Assembly (NCBI RefSeq): GCF_008761635.1
Contig: NZ_CP044344.1
Coordinates: 2,480,001 to 2,544,000 of the forward strand
Direction of reading: 5' to 3'
DNA: 64,000 nt
Source of the DNA: Nocardioides cynanchi
GTDB lineage: Bacteria; Actinomycetota; Actinomycetes; Propionibacteriales; Nocardioidaceae
A program made the position numbers and the translations under genes. Positions 8,332 through 16,785 of this stretch are shown one piece after another. A model generated the notes under the pieces. It saw only the letters and a program-made list of their open reading frames with translations. It searched no databases and had not been told where the DNA came from. Each line of letters opens with the position of its first letter. Within the stretch, counting starts at the first letter, position 1.

Positions 8332-9000
8332 ATGGAGCTCGCACCCCGTCTCGTTGCCGTCCGGACGCCGCGGCAGCCCCGCGGCGTGGTGCTGGTGCTG
8401 CACGGGGGCGCCGCCCGGCGGGAGGCCGTCGCGGTGAGCCCGACCCAGCTGTCGGTGCTCCGGATGGTGCCGATCGCCCGCCGGGTGGCGCGGAGGCGGG
8501 GCCTGGCCGTCTTCCGTCTCCTCAACTCCCAGCGCGGCTGGGGCTCCGAGGACACGCCCCTGGCCGACGTCCGCTGGGCGCTGGCCGAGGTCCGGGAGCG
8601 GTACGGCGACGTGCCGGTCGTCCTGGCCGGGCACTCGCTCGGCGGACGGGCCGCGCTCCGGGCTTCCACGGAGCCCGGCGTGGTCGGCGCGGTGATGCTG
8701 AACGCCTACCTCCTGCCCGGCGACGACCGGGTCGACCCCCCGGGGCGGTTGCTCTTCGTGCACGGCACCGACGACCGGATCGCGTCGTACGCCCGCGCGC
8801 GGGCCGTCGCCGAGCAGCTGTCCCGCCGCACCGACGTCGAGTTCCGCACCGTCGAGGGCGGCAAGCACGCGATGTTGCGGCACAGCGGCACCTTCGACCG
8901 TGCCGCCGCGGACTTCTCCGCGCAGGTGCTGACCGACGACTCGCCAGCGCTCTCGCCCGCGCCGCCGGACCAGCGTGGAGCACGTGGGACCACGCCCTAG
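8332..9000 (+). CDS. Alpha/beta-hydrolase (serine esterase-like)
   Basis: A 222-residue alpha/beta-hydrolase. VLVLHGGAAR forms the oxyanion-hole HGG region, GHSLGG carries the nucleophile Ser102, GTDDRI the acidic residue (Asp147 or Asp148), and GGKHAM the His179. These four elements in this order are the canonical catalytic set. No signal peptide or lid domain is evident, so it is probably a cytoplasmic esterase of dienelactone-hydrolase-like size. The ATG lacks a strong Shine-Dalgarno, so the start is less certain than the family. The region upstream carries the palindrome at 8069-8153. Confidence 0.85.
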   Translation: MELAPRLVAVRTPRQPRGVVLVLHGGAARREAVAVSPTQLSVLRMVPIARRVARRRGLAVFRLLNSQRGWGSEDTPLADVRWALAEVRERYGDVPVVLAGHSLGGRAALRASTEPGVVGAVMLNAYLLPGDDRVDPPGRLLFVHGTDDRIASYARARAVAEQLSRRTDVEFRTVEGGKHAMLRHSGTFDRAAADFSAQVLTDDSPALSPAPPDQRGARGTTP

Positions 9001-9023
9001 TCACCCGTCCGCGGGCTCGATCT

Positions 9024-9170
9024 GGATCAGGGTGTCGCGCGTCCCGGGCCGTGCTGAGGACGAAAGCGGATCACCCCGCACCAGATCGGCTGCCGCGGCG
9101 GGCTTGGAGACGCGACACCTTGATCCAGTTCGAGCTCCGCAAGCATCCGGGAACCGCGACACCCTGATCC
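9024..9170. repeat. Inverted repeat between convergent genes
   Basis: GGATCAGGGTGTCGCG (9024-9039) is repeated as its exact reverse complement at 9155-9170, and a third copy with one change lies at 9112-9126 in the second orientation. The element fills the gap between the hydrolase and the ABC exporter operon, where a bidirectional terminator is expected. The presence of three copies suggests a small mobile or duplicated repeat rather than a simple hairpin. Confidence 0.65.
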
Positions 9171-9180
9171 ATGTTCCGGC

Positions 9181-11208
9181 TCACGCGACCGCGGACTCCT
9201 CCGGCGCCACGAACTGGGCGTTGTAGAGGCGCGCGTAGGCGCCGTCGGCGGCGAGCAGCGAGTCGTGGTTGCCCTGCTCGACGATCGCGCCGTCCTCCAT
9301 CACCAGGATCAGGTCGGCGTCCCGGATCGTGGAGAGCCGGTGCGCGATCACGAACGACGTGCGGTCGGTGCGCAGGGCCGCCATCGCGTGCTGGAGCAGC
9401 AGCTCGGTCCGGGTGTCCACCGAGGAGGTGGCCTCGTCGAGGATCAGCAGCTCGGGATCAGACAGGAACGCCCGGGCGATGGTGACCAGCTGCCGCTCGC
9501 CGGCCGAGAGGTTGCTGCCCTCCTCGTCGATGTGGGTGTCGTAGCCGTCGGGCAGGGAGTGCACGAAGCGGTCGACGTAGGTGGCGCGGGCGGCCTCGAG
9601 GATGTCCGCCTCGGTGGCCCCCGGCCGGCCGTAGGCGATGTTGTCGCGGATCGAGCCCTCGAACAGCCAGGTGTCCTGCAGCACCATCCCGATCTGCTCG
9701 CGCAGCGCCGAGCGGGGCATCGAAGCGATGTCGACGCCGTCCAGCGTGATCCGCCCGCGGTCCACGTCGTAGAAGCGCATCACCAGGTTGACCAGCGTGG
9801 TCTTGCCCGCACCCGTCGGCCCGACGATGGCGACGGTCTGCCCGGGGGCCGCGACCAGCGAGAGGTCCTCGATCAGCGGCCGGGTCGGGTCGTAGGAGAA
9901 CGACACGTCCTCGAAGCGCACCTCGCCGTGCCGCTCACCCGCGGCGGCCGCCGACCCGGTCAGGTCCGCGTCCTGCTCGGGAGCGTCGAGCAGCTCGAAG
10001 ACCCGCTCGGCGCTGGCCACGCCCGACTGGAGGAGGTTGGTCATCGACGCGAGCTGGGTCAGCGGCTGGGTGAACTGGCGGGAGTACTGGATGAACGCCT
10101 GCACGTCGCCCAGCGAGATCGAGCCGTTGGCGACCTTGAGGCCGCCCAGGACCGCGATCACCACGTAGTTGAGGTTCCCGATGAACATCATCGTCGGCAT
10201 GATCAGGCCGCTCACGAACTGCGCACCGAAGGAAGCCTCGAACAGCTTGTCGTTCTCCTCAGCGAAGGTCCGCTCCACCTCCTCCTGCCGGCCGAACACC
10301 TTGACCAGCGCATGGCCGGAGAAGGTCTCCTCGATGTGCGCGTTGAGACGTCCGGTACGACGCCACTGGTCGATGAACATCCCCTGGCTGCGCTTCATCA
10401 CCGCACCGGTGACCAGGATCGTGATCGGCACGGTCACCAGGGCGACCAGCGCCAGCTCCCAGGAGATCGAGAACATGAAGCCGACCACGAAGACCACGGT
10501 CAGCAGCGAGCTGAGCAGCTGGCTCATCGTCTGCTGGAGGGTCTGGCTGATGTTGTCGATGTCGTTGGTCACCCGGCTCAGCAGCTCGCCGCGCGGCTGC
10601 TGGTCGAAGTAGCTCAGCGGCAGCGCGTTCACCTTGTCCTCGACCTCGGAGCGCATCCGGAAGATCGTGCCCTGGACGACGTCGTTGAGCAGGTAGCCCT
10701 GCAGCCACGCCAGCAGCGACGCGACGACGTACACCCCGAGCACGAGCAGCAGGACGTGGCCGACCGCGGTGAAGTCGACGCCCTGCCCGACCACGAAGTG
10801 CTTCAGCGAGGCGATCATCGACGCCTGCTTGTCCTGCCCGGCCTGCTGGAGCCCCCGCACGACCTGCTGCTGGCTGGTGCCGTCGGGCACCCGGCCGCTG
10901 TCGGAAAGCTGCTTGCCGAGCACGCCGGCGAATATCAGGTCGGTGGCCCGGCCCAGGATCCGCGGACCCAGCGCCATCAGGCCGACGCTGAGCACGGCGA
11001 GGCCGAGCACGCCGTACACCTTGTGCCGCTCGGGACCGAGCCGGCGCACGAGGCGCTTGGCCGACGGCTTGAACGTGTTCGCCTTCTGTCCGACCATGCC
11101 GCCGCCGAAGGGACCACGGCCGGGCCCGCCCGGGCCGGCCTCGACCCGCTCGGTCTCCTTCAGCTTCCCCGACGTCGTGCTGCCGGTCGAGCTCGTGTCG
11201 TCGCTCAT
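9181..11208 (-). CDS. ABC multidrug exporter half-transporter (catalytic-site subunit)
   Basis: A 675-residue exporter with a charged N-terminal extension of about 60 residues, a six-helix membrane domain, and a C-terminal nucleotide-binding domain. Walker A is GPTGAGKTT, Walker B ends LILDEATS with the catalytic Glu intact, and the switch His is present in SFVIAHRLST. Its signature loop, however, reads NLSAGERQ rather than LSGGQ. The partner subunit has the opposite defects, so this protein supplies the working Walker/His half of the one active ATP site in a heterodimer. The start overlaps the stop of the partner gene by four bases. Confidence 0.92.
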   Translation of the reverse strand: MSDDTSSTGSTTSGKLKETERVEAGPGGPGRGPFGGGMVGQKANTFKPSAKRLVRRLGPERHKVYGVLGLAVLSVGLMALGPRILGRATDLIFAGVLGKQLSDSGRVPDGTSQQQVVRGLQQAGQDKQASMIASLKHFVVGQGVDFTAVGHVLLLVLGVYVVASLLAWLQGYLLNDVVQGTIFRMRSEVEDKVNALPLSYFDQQPRGELLSRVTNDIDNISQTLQQTMSQLLSSLLTVVFVVGFMFSISWELALVALVTVPITILVTGAVMKRSQGMFIDQWRRTGRLNAHIEETFSGHALVKVFGRQEEVERTFAEENDKLFEASFGAQFVSGLIMPTMMFIGNLNYVVIAVLGGLKVANGSISLGDVQAFIQYSRQFTQPLTQLASMTNLLQSGVASAERVFELLDAPEQDADLTGSAAAAGERHGEVRFEDVSFSYDPTRPLIEDLSLVAAPGQTVAIVGPTGAGKTTLVNLVMRFYDVDRGRITLDGVDIASMPRSALREQIGMVLQDTWLFEGSIRDNIAYGRPGATEADILEAARATYVDRFVHSLPDGYDTHIDEEGSNLSAGERQLVTIARAFLSDPELLILDEATSSVDTRTELLLQHAMAALRTDRTSFVIAHRLSTIRDADLILVMEDGAIVEQGNHDSLLAADGAYARLYNAQFVAPEESAVA

Positions 11209-12938
11209 GCCGCCTCCTCCGCGCTGAGCTGGGAGGCGACGATCTCCTGGTAGGTCGCACAGTCGGCCAGCAGCTCGTGGTGGGTGCCACGGCCCACCAC
11301 CGCGCCGTCCTCCATCACCAGGATCTGGTCGGCGTCGCGGATCGTGGAGACCCGCTGCGCCACGATCAGGACGGTGGAGTCACGCGTGACCGGTCGCAGC
11401 GCGGCGCGCAGCCGCGCGTCCGTGGCCAGGTCGAGCGCCGAGAAGGAGTCGTCGAACAGGTAGATCTCCGGTCGCCGGATCACGGCCCGGGCGATCGCGA
11501 GCCGCTGCCGCTGACCCCCGCTGACGTTGGTGCCGCCCTGGGTGATCGGCGCGTCGAGGCCCTCGGGCATCTCCCGGACGAACCCGTCGGCCTGCGCGAT
11601 CTCGAGCGCCTCCCACAGCTCCTCGTCGGTCGCCTCCGGCTTGCCGTGCAGGAGGTTGGAGCGGACCGTCCCGGAGAACAGGTAGGCCTTCTGGGGCACC
11701 AGCCCGATCAGCGACCAGAGCAGGTCGGGCGCGAGACGTCGTACGTCGACCCCGTCGATCCGCAGGCTCCCCTGGGTGACGTCGAAGAGGCGGGGCACCA
11801 GGTTGACCAGGGTGCTCTTGCCGGCACCGGTCGAGCCGATCACCGCCACCGTCTGCCCCGGCTCGACCGACAGGGTCAGGTCGCGCAGGACGGGCGCGTC
11901 GGCGCCGGGGTAGCTGAACTCGACGCCCTCCAGCTCGAGGGTCCCGCGGCGCGGGAGGTCGGTGACCGGCTCGGTCGGCGGTGCCACCGAGGTGTCGGTC
12001 TGGAGCACCTCCATGATCCGGTCGGCGCAGACCGACGACCTCGGGATCATCATCATCATGAAGGTGCCCATCATCACCGACATCACGATCTGCATCAGGT
12101 AGGCGAGGTATGCCGTCAGCGCACCCACCTGCATCTCCCCGGACCCGACCCGATGGCCGCCGAACCACAGCACCGCCACCGAGGCGACGTTGGCCACCAC
12201 CATCACGGTCGGGAACATCGCGGCCTGCCAGCGGCCCGCGCGGGTGGCGACCGCGGTGAGGTCGGCGTTGGCACCGGCGAAGCGCTGGGTCTCCAGCGGC
12301 TCGCGGACGAAGGCCCGGACCACGCGCACGCCGGTGATCTGCTCACGCAGCAGACGGTTGACCTCGTCGATGCGGGTCTGCATCAGCCGGAAGCTCGGCA
12401 CCATCTTCGAGATGATGAAGGCCAGCGCGAGGGCCAGGACCGGCACGGTGACCGCGATCAGCCAGGACAGACCGAGGTCCTCGCGCATCGCCATGATCAC
12501 GCCGCCCACCATCATGATCGGCGCCATCACCATCAGGGTGCAGGAGAGCAGCACCAGCATCTGCACCTGCTGGACGTCGTTGGTCTCACGGGTGATCAGG
12601 CTGGGGGCGCCGAAGTCCTGTACCTCCCGCTGGGAGAAGGTGCCGACCCGGGCGAAGATCGCGGCCCGTACGTCGCGGCCGAAACCCATCGCCGTACGCG
12701 CTCCGAACCAGACCGCGCCGATGGAGCAGGCGATCTGGAGGAAGGCGACGCCGAGCATCAGGGCACCGGTCCGGAGGATGTAGCCGGTGTCGCCGGTGAC
12801 GACGCCCTTGTCGATGATGTCGGCGTTCAGGCTGGGCAGGTAGAGCGCACCCAGGGTGCCCACGAACTGCAGCGCGACGACGATCGCGAGGGGTCGGCGG
12901 TAGGTCGACAGGAACTGTCGGACGAGGCGGAGCAGCAT
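11205..12938 (-). CDS. ABC multidrug exporter half-transporter (degenerate-site subunit)
   Basis: A 577-residue half-transporter with a membrane domain and a nucleotide-binding domain. Its signature NVSGGQRQRL is canonical and Walker A is GSTGAGKST, but Walker B reads YLFDDSFSALD, with Asp in place of the catalytic Glu, and the switch region reads VLIVAQRVST, with Gln in place of His. Such changes define the degenerate half of heterodimeric exporters such as TM287/288, BmrCD and LmrCD. It begins immediately before the TetR stop codon and overlaps the second half-transporter by four bases, giving a TetR-ABC-ABC operon. Substrates are unknown, probably hydrophobic drugs. Confidence 0.93.
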   Translation of the reverse strand: MLLRLVRQFLSTYRRPLAIVVALQFVGTLGALYLPSLNADIIDKGVVTGDTGYILRTGALMLGVAFLQIACSIGAVWFGARTAMGFGRDVRAAIFARVGTFSQREVQDFGAPSLITRETNDVQQVQMLVLLSCTLMVMAPIMMVGGVIMAMREDLGLSWLIAVTVPVLALALAFIISKMVPSFRLMQTRIDEVNRLLREQITGVRVVRAFVREPLETQRFAGANADLTAVATRAGRWQAAMFPTVMVVANVASVAVLWFGGHRVGSGEMQVGALTAYLAYLMQIVMSVMMGTFMMMMIPRSSVCADRIMEVLQTDTSVAPPTEPVTDLPRRGTLELEGVEFSYPGADAPVLRDLTLSVEPGQTVAVIGSTGAGKSTLVNLVPRLFDVTQGSLRIDGVDVRRLAPDLLWSLIGLVPQKAYLFSGTVRSNLLHGKPEATDEELWEALEIAQADGFVREMPEGLDAPITQGGTNVSGGQRQRLAIARAVIRRPEIYLFDDSFSALDLATDARLRAALRPVTRDSTVLIVAQRVSTIRDADQILVMEDGAVVGRGTHHELLADCATYQEIVASQLSAEEAA

Positions 12939-13562
12939 CTAGAGGTCCTTCCGAGCGAGTACGCCGCCGAGCAGCAGGTCGGCGATCTGGTCAGCAGTGA
13001 GGGCGGGCGACATCCCCAGCTCGGGGCGGTGGGCGCCGAAGATCAGGCTGCGCAGGGCCACCGCCGCCGTACCGGGGTCGACGCTGAGCCGGTCCGCGTG
13101 CGGCTCGAAGAGTCGGGTGAGGCGGGCGTGCAGGTCGCTCTGGGCCTTGAGCACGAACGCGGGCGGGCCGTGGTCCGGTTTGCCGCCGGCGGCCTTCTCC
13201 TCGTGGAAGGCCGCGATCAGCTGCGGGCGGACCGCCATCATCACCGACATCGTCAGCCGCATCCGGTCGAGCACCCGGTCGGTGACCACGACCACCCCCT
13301 CGCGCAGGTCGGTGACGTCGGCGAGGGCGGCGTCGAAGGCCTGCTCACCGCCGGCCGGGTTCATCGCCTCCTCCGCGGCCGCGAGGAACAGGCTCCGCTT
13401 GTCGGGGAAGACCCGGAAGATCGTGCCCTCCGCGATGCCGGCCGCCTGGGCGATCTCCCGGGTCGTGAGCTCGCTCCCCCGCTCCACCAGCAGCGGGATC
13501 ACCGCCTCGACGATCGCCTGCCGGCGGTCGTCGGGAGCCATCGGTCGGGCACGCGGGGTCAC
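12939..13562 (-). CDS. TetR-family repressor of the ABC exporter operon
   Basis: A 207-residue regulator. The N-terminal helix-turn-helix is clear: AIVEAVIPLLVERGSEL, then TTREIAQAAGIAEGTIFRVF with the Phe/Tyr-rich TetR tail. The C-terminal ligand domain is divergent, as usual. A GTG at 13562 is used here; an in-frame ATG at 13541 is an alternative, and neither has a strong ribosome-binding site. Its TAG stop abuts the ATG of the first ABC gene. The palindrome at 13577-13590 just upstream is its likely operator, so repressor and exporter are induced together. Confidence 0.88.
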   Translation of the reverse strand: MTPRARPMAPDDRRQAIVEAVIPLLVERGSELTTREIAQAAGIAEGTIFRVFPDKRSLFLAAAEEAMNPAGGEQAFDAALADVTDLREGVVVVTDRVLDRMRLTMSVMMAVRPQLIAAFHEEKAAGGKPDHGPPAFVLKAQSDLHARLTRLFEPHADRLSVDPGTAAVALRSLIFGAHRPELGMSPALTADQIADLLLGGVLARKDL

Positions 13563-13576
13563 CCCGCGACGATAAC

Positions 13577-13590
13577 TGAGTGACCACTCA
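13577..13590. promoter_or_regulatory. Probable TetR operator
   Basis: TGAGTG-AC-CACTCA is a perfect 6-2-6 palindrome 15 bases upstream of the GTG start of the TetR gene. Length and position fit a TetR autoregulatory operator. Confidence 0.6.
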
Positions 13591-13607
13591 CTCACAAGCG
13601 GATTTCC

Positions 13608-13672
13608 GGATAGTCCGTGACGTTTGCGCCTTGTTTCGGATCGGGATGGGGCGCTTTCGTCACGGACTATCC
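13608..13672. repeat. Palindromic element, left copy
   Basis: GGATAGTCCGTGACG (13608-13622) and its exact reverse complement (13658-13672) form a 15-bp stem. An inner GCGCC/GGCGC pair extends it. The same 15-base arms occur at 14811-14875, so the two copies bracket the beta-helix gene. The inner sequences of the two copies differ. Confidence 0.85.
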
Positions 13673-13702
13673 CCGGATGCCGCTGCCCTGGCCCCGGGCC
13701 AC

Positions 13703-14785
13703 TCAGCGGATGATCGAGTGCCGTACGTCGATCGGGCCGCGGCCGAGGTAGAAGATGCCCGGCCGGGTCTCGAACCGCTCGCTCACGTTGTCCTCGAGCG
13801 TGGACCGGTGGATGTGCAGGGTGCCGGTCCGGTCGTTGCTGACGTAGAAGATCGCCCCGCCGCCTTCTCGCGCGTGGTTGGCGCGGATCAGGGTGCCGGC
13901 CACCGTCAGCCGATAGGTGTTGCCGTCGGTGTAGATCGCTCCGCCGGAGCCTCCCCCGGGGGTGCCGGGGCTCGCCGGGTTCGCCCCGTGCCCGACCGCC
14001 CGGTTGTGCACGAACCTGCTGTTGAGCACCTGCCACGAGACGCCGATGCTGCTCAGCGCGGAGCCGTTGCTGCAGACCCCGCCGCGGAAGGTGCTGCCGA
14101 CCACCCACACCGGCCGCCCGGCGTACTGGCTGAGCGCGCGCACCGCGGCACCGCCCAGGTCGGGGCCGGTGCGGTCGCAGCGGTTGTCGACGAAGCGGGT
14201 GTCGACGACCTTGAGCTGCCCGCCGCGGTCGAAGATCGCTCCGCCACCGCCACCCTCGAAGGTCTGACCAGATGAGTTGCCGGCCAGGAGCGTGAGGTGC
14301 TGGACGACGAGCCTCGGGTGCGCCTGGTCGTCGCAATGGTCGGTGGTCCAGACCTGCCGCTGGTCGCAGGTGTCCTGGTAGAGGATCCGGCGGTGGCCGC
14401 CTCCGCTCAGGGTGACCAGGCCCCCGCCGTCGATCACCACCCGTCGGCTGGTGTTGACGACCTTGGCGGTGCGCCGCATCCCGATCACGACCGGGTCCGG
14501 GCCGCAGTCGAAGGTGATCACACCACCCAGCGCCACCGCCCGGACCACCTTGCGGCTGGTGCAGCTCGCGCTGGTGCCGCTGCCGACCACGTGGTCGGGA
14601 TGGCTCGTGTCGACGGCGCGTCCGGCCTTGGGCACCGGCACGTGCGCCACGCCGCGGCCACCCGAGCCGGCCCCCGCACCGCTCGGCGCCCCGCTCGACA
14701 CGGCGTACGACGTGGCGACGCCAGGAAGCAAGGCCCCCAGCCCGGTCAGCACCGCCACGACCAGGGTCAGCACCGCGCGCCTCAT
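13703..14785 (-). CDS. Secreted right-handed beta-helix repeat protein
   Basis: The ATG at 14785 is chosen because it is followed at once by a signal peptide (MRRAVLTLVVAVLTGLGALL, then a small-residue cleavage region); longer frames run into the palindrome. The mature protein of about 330 residues has short repeated strands such as GGAIFDRGGQ, GGAIYTDGNT and GGAIFYVSND, spaced like coils of a parallel beta-helix (pectate-lyase-like or polymorphic-outer-membrane-type). No catalytic carbohydrate-lyase motif is recognisable. Cysteine pairs suggest disulfides, consistent with export. It is isolated from its neighbours by the palindromic elements. The function is unknown, possibly polysaccharide binding or adhesion. 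Confidence 0.7.
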   Translation of the reverse strand: MRRAVLTLVVAVLTGLGALLPGVATSYAVSSGAPSGAGAGSGGRGVAHVPVPKAGRAVDTSHPDHVVGSGTSASCTSRKVVRAVALGGVITFDCGPDPVVIGMRRTAKVVNTSRRVVIDGGGLVTLSGGGHRRILYQDTCDQRQVWTTDHCDDQAHPRLVVQHLTLLAGNSSGQTFEGGGGGAIFDRGGQLKVVDTRFVDNRCDRTGPDLGGAAVRALSQYAGRPVWVVGSTFRGGVCSNGSALSSIGVSWQVLNSRFVHNRAVGHGANPASPGTPGGGSGGAIYTDGNTYRLTVAGTLIRANHAREGGGAIFYVSNDRTGTLHIHRSTLEDNVSERFETRPGIFYLGRGPIDVRHSIIR

Positions 14786-14810
14786 CCCCCGACGATAGGT
14801 CCCCCATCCG

Positions 14811-14875
14811 GGATAGTCCGTGACGATACGCAGGTCTCCAGGCCGGAATTGCCTGCGTTTCGTCACGGACTATCC
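14811..14875. repeat. Palindromic element, right copy
   Basis: GGATAGTCCGTGACG (14811-14825) pairs exactly with 14861-14875. The inner ACGCAGG/CCTGCGT pair extends the stem. It has the same arms as the copy at 13608-13672, with a different centre, and lies 25 bases upstream of the beta-helix gene start. Confidence 0.85.
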
Positions 14876-14897
14876 CCGGTCGGCGGGTCAGCCGGGG

Positions 14898-15566
14898 TCA
14901 GGGGGCGAGGCGGCGGGCGGCCCAGCCGGAGGGGTGGGCGTCGGTGTCGGCCTCGGGTCGGTAGACCAGGCGGTCGTGCATCCGGCCCGGCCGGCCCTGC
15001 CAGAACTCCACGGCGTCGGGAGCGACCCGGAAGCCGCCCCACTCGTCGGGCACCGGCACCTCGTCGGGGTACGACGCGTCCGCGGCCGCCCAGGCCGCGT
15101 CCAGCTCGGCGCGGGAGGACACCTCCCGCGACTGGTGCGAGGCGTGCGCCCCGAGCCGGGAGTTCCGCGGCCGCTGGGCGAAGTAGGCGTCGACGTCGGC
15201 GCGCGGGAGCTCGGTGGCGACGCCGTCGACGCGGACCTGCCGCTCCAGCGGGTGCCAGGGGAACAGCAGGGAGCAGTGCGGGTTCCCGCGCAGCTCGACG
15301 CCCTTGCGCGAGCCGAGGTTGGTGAAGAACACCCAGCCCTCGGGCGAGAAGCCCTTGAGCAGCACCATCCTGGCCGACGGCCGGCCGTCGCCGGAGACCG
15401 AGGCGACCACCATCGCGTTCGGCTCGTAGACCGCGGCGGCCACCGCGTCGTCGTACCACCGCTGGAACATCGCGAACGGGTCGTCCGCCAGATCGGACTC
15501 CACCAGCCCCTCGTCGGAGTACTCGCGACGCAGGTCGGCGTACTGGTCCTTCGCACCATCTCTCAC
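14898..15566 (-). CDS. pdxH: Pyridoxamine/pyridoxine 5'-phosphate oxidase
   Basis: A 222-residue FMN enzyme that makes pyridoxal 5'-phosphate, the last step of vitamin B6 salvage. Typical features include MVLLKGFSPEGWVFFTN (FMN and substrate region), the 'NPHCSLLFPWHPLERQVRV' core, SRLGAHASHQS, and the C-terminal EFWQGRPGRMHDRLVY dimerisation motif. The start is GTG at 15566. It diverges from citA with an 87-base gap. Two PLP enzymes lie on the same side of the window (serC and aspC), but no co-regulation is visible. Confidence 0.93.
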   Translation of the reverse strand: MRDGAKDQYADLRREYSDEGLVESDLADDPFAMFQRWYDDAVAAAVYEPNAMVVASVSGDGRPSARMVLLKGFSPEGWVFFTNLGSRKGVELRGNPHCSLLFPWHPLERQVRVDGVATELPRADVDAYFAQRPRNSRLGAHASHQSREVSSRAELDAAWAAADASYPDEVPVPDEWGGFRVAPDAVEFWQGRPGRMHDRLVYRPEADTDAHPSGWAARRLAP

Positions 15567-15653
15567 ACGGGCATCCAACCACCGCCCCGGGCGTGCGCGC
15601 CGTGGAGGCGGCAGGCAGAATCGACAGACGGGACGAAACGACGAAGGAGTCGC

Positions 15654-16772
15654 ATGAGCCAGCAGCAGCCCGAGGTGCACGAGGGCCTCGAGGGCGTGGT
15701 CGCCTTCCGGACCGAGATCGCCGAGCCGGACAAGGAGGGTTCGGCGCTGCGCTACCGCGGCGTCGACATCGAGGAGATCGTCGGACGGGTCCCCTTCGAG
15801 AAGGTCTGGGGCCTCTTGGTGGACGGCACCTACGACCCCGGCCTGCCGCCCGCCGAGCCGTACAACATCGCGATCCACACCGGCGACGTCCGCGCCGACG
15901 TCCAGGCGTCGGTGGCGATGCTGGCCCCGATGCTGGGCATGGGGCAGACCTACGACATCTCCGACGAGCAGGCCCGCCTCGACCTCTCCCGGGTCGCGGT
16001 GATGGTGCTGTCGTACGCCGCCCAGTCGGCGCGCGGGCTCGGCCAGCCGATCGTCCCGCAGAGCGAGGTCGACCAGGGCCACACCCTGGCCGAGCGCTTC
16101 CTGATCCGCTGGAAGGGTGAGCCGGATCCCCGGCACGTCAAGGCGATCGACGCCTACTGGAGCTCCGCGGCCGAGCACGGCATGAACGCGTCGACGTTCA
16201 CCGCCCGGGTGATCACCTCGACCGGCGCCGACGTCGCCGCGGCCTTCTCGGGCGCGATCGGCGCGATGAGCGGACCGCTGCACGGCGGCGCGCCGTCGCG
16301 GGTGCTCGGGATGATCGAGGAGGTCGAGCGCCGCGACGGCGACGCCTCCGGCTACGTCAAGGAGCTCCTCGACAACGGCGAGCGGCTGATGGGCTTCGGG
16401 CACCGCGTCTACCGCGCCGAGGACCCCCGCGCCCGGGTGCTGCGTCGTACGGCGCGCGAGCTCGACGCCCCGCGCTACGAGGTGGCCGAGGCGCTGGAGA
16501 AGGCCGCCCTGGCCGAGCTGCGCGAGCGGCGGCCCGACCGTGTGCTCGAGACCAACGTCGAGTTCTGGGCGGCCATCGTGCTCGACTTCGCCGAGGTGCC
16601 GGCCAACATGTTCACCGCGATGTTCACCTGTGCCCGCACCGGCGGCTGGTCGGCCCACATCCTGGAGCAGAAGCGCACCGGCCGGCTGATCCGGCCCAGC
16701 GCGATCTACGCCGGGCCGTCGGCGCGGCCGGCCGACTCGGTCGAGGGCTGGGACTCGGCCTGGTCTCGATGA
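15654..16772 (+). CDS. citA: Citrate synthase 2 (CitA type)
   Basis: A 372-residue citrate synthase that condenses oxaloacetate and acetyl-CoA. Key regions are HGMNASTFTARV with an active-site His, SGPLHGGAPSRV with the second His, and GFGHRVYRAEDPRA with the His/Arg substrate site and following Asp region. The overall sequence closely follows mycobacterial CitA (Rv0889c), from LEGVVAFRTEIAEPDK near the N-terminus onward. A GAAGGAG lies 6 bases before the ATG. The methyltransferase gene follows after 13 bases, probably in the same transcript. The genome likely has another citrate synthase (GltA2) as the main TCA enzyme; this is inference. Confidence 0.93.
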   Translation: MSQQQPEVHEGLEGVVAFRTEIAEPDKEGSALRYRGVDIEEIVGRVPFEKVWGLLVDGTYDPGLPPAEPYNIAIHTGDVRADVQASVAMLAPMLGMGQTYDISDEQARLDLSRVAVMVLSYAAQSARGLGQPIVPQSEVDQGHTLAERFLIRWKGEPDPRHVKAIDAYWSSAAEHGMNASTFTARVITSTGADVAAAFSGAIGAMSGPLHGGAPSRVLGMIEEVERRDGDASGYVKELLDNGERLMGFGHRVYRAEDPRARVLRRTARELDAPRYEVAEALEKAALAELRERRPDRVLETNVEFWAAIVLDFAEVPANMFTAMFTCARTGGWSAHILEQKRTGRLIRPSAIYAGPSARPADSVEGWDSAWSR

Positions 16773-16785
16773 GGGACCGGCACGC

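Noticed and set aside
12939..14807. A 622-codon frame joining TetR to upstream sequence
   Set aside because: Only the last 200 or so codons match TetR; the rest lies antisense-frame within the beta-helix gene and the palindrome and is arginine/glycine-rich shadow.
14786..14866. Longer N-terminus for the beta-helix protein
   Set aside because: The extra codons lie across the palindrome at 14811-14875 and would bury the signal peptide; the ATG at 14785 gives a normal export signal.
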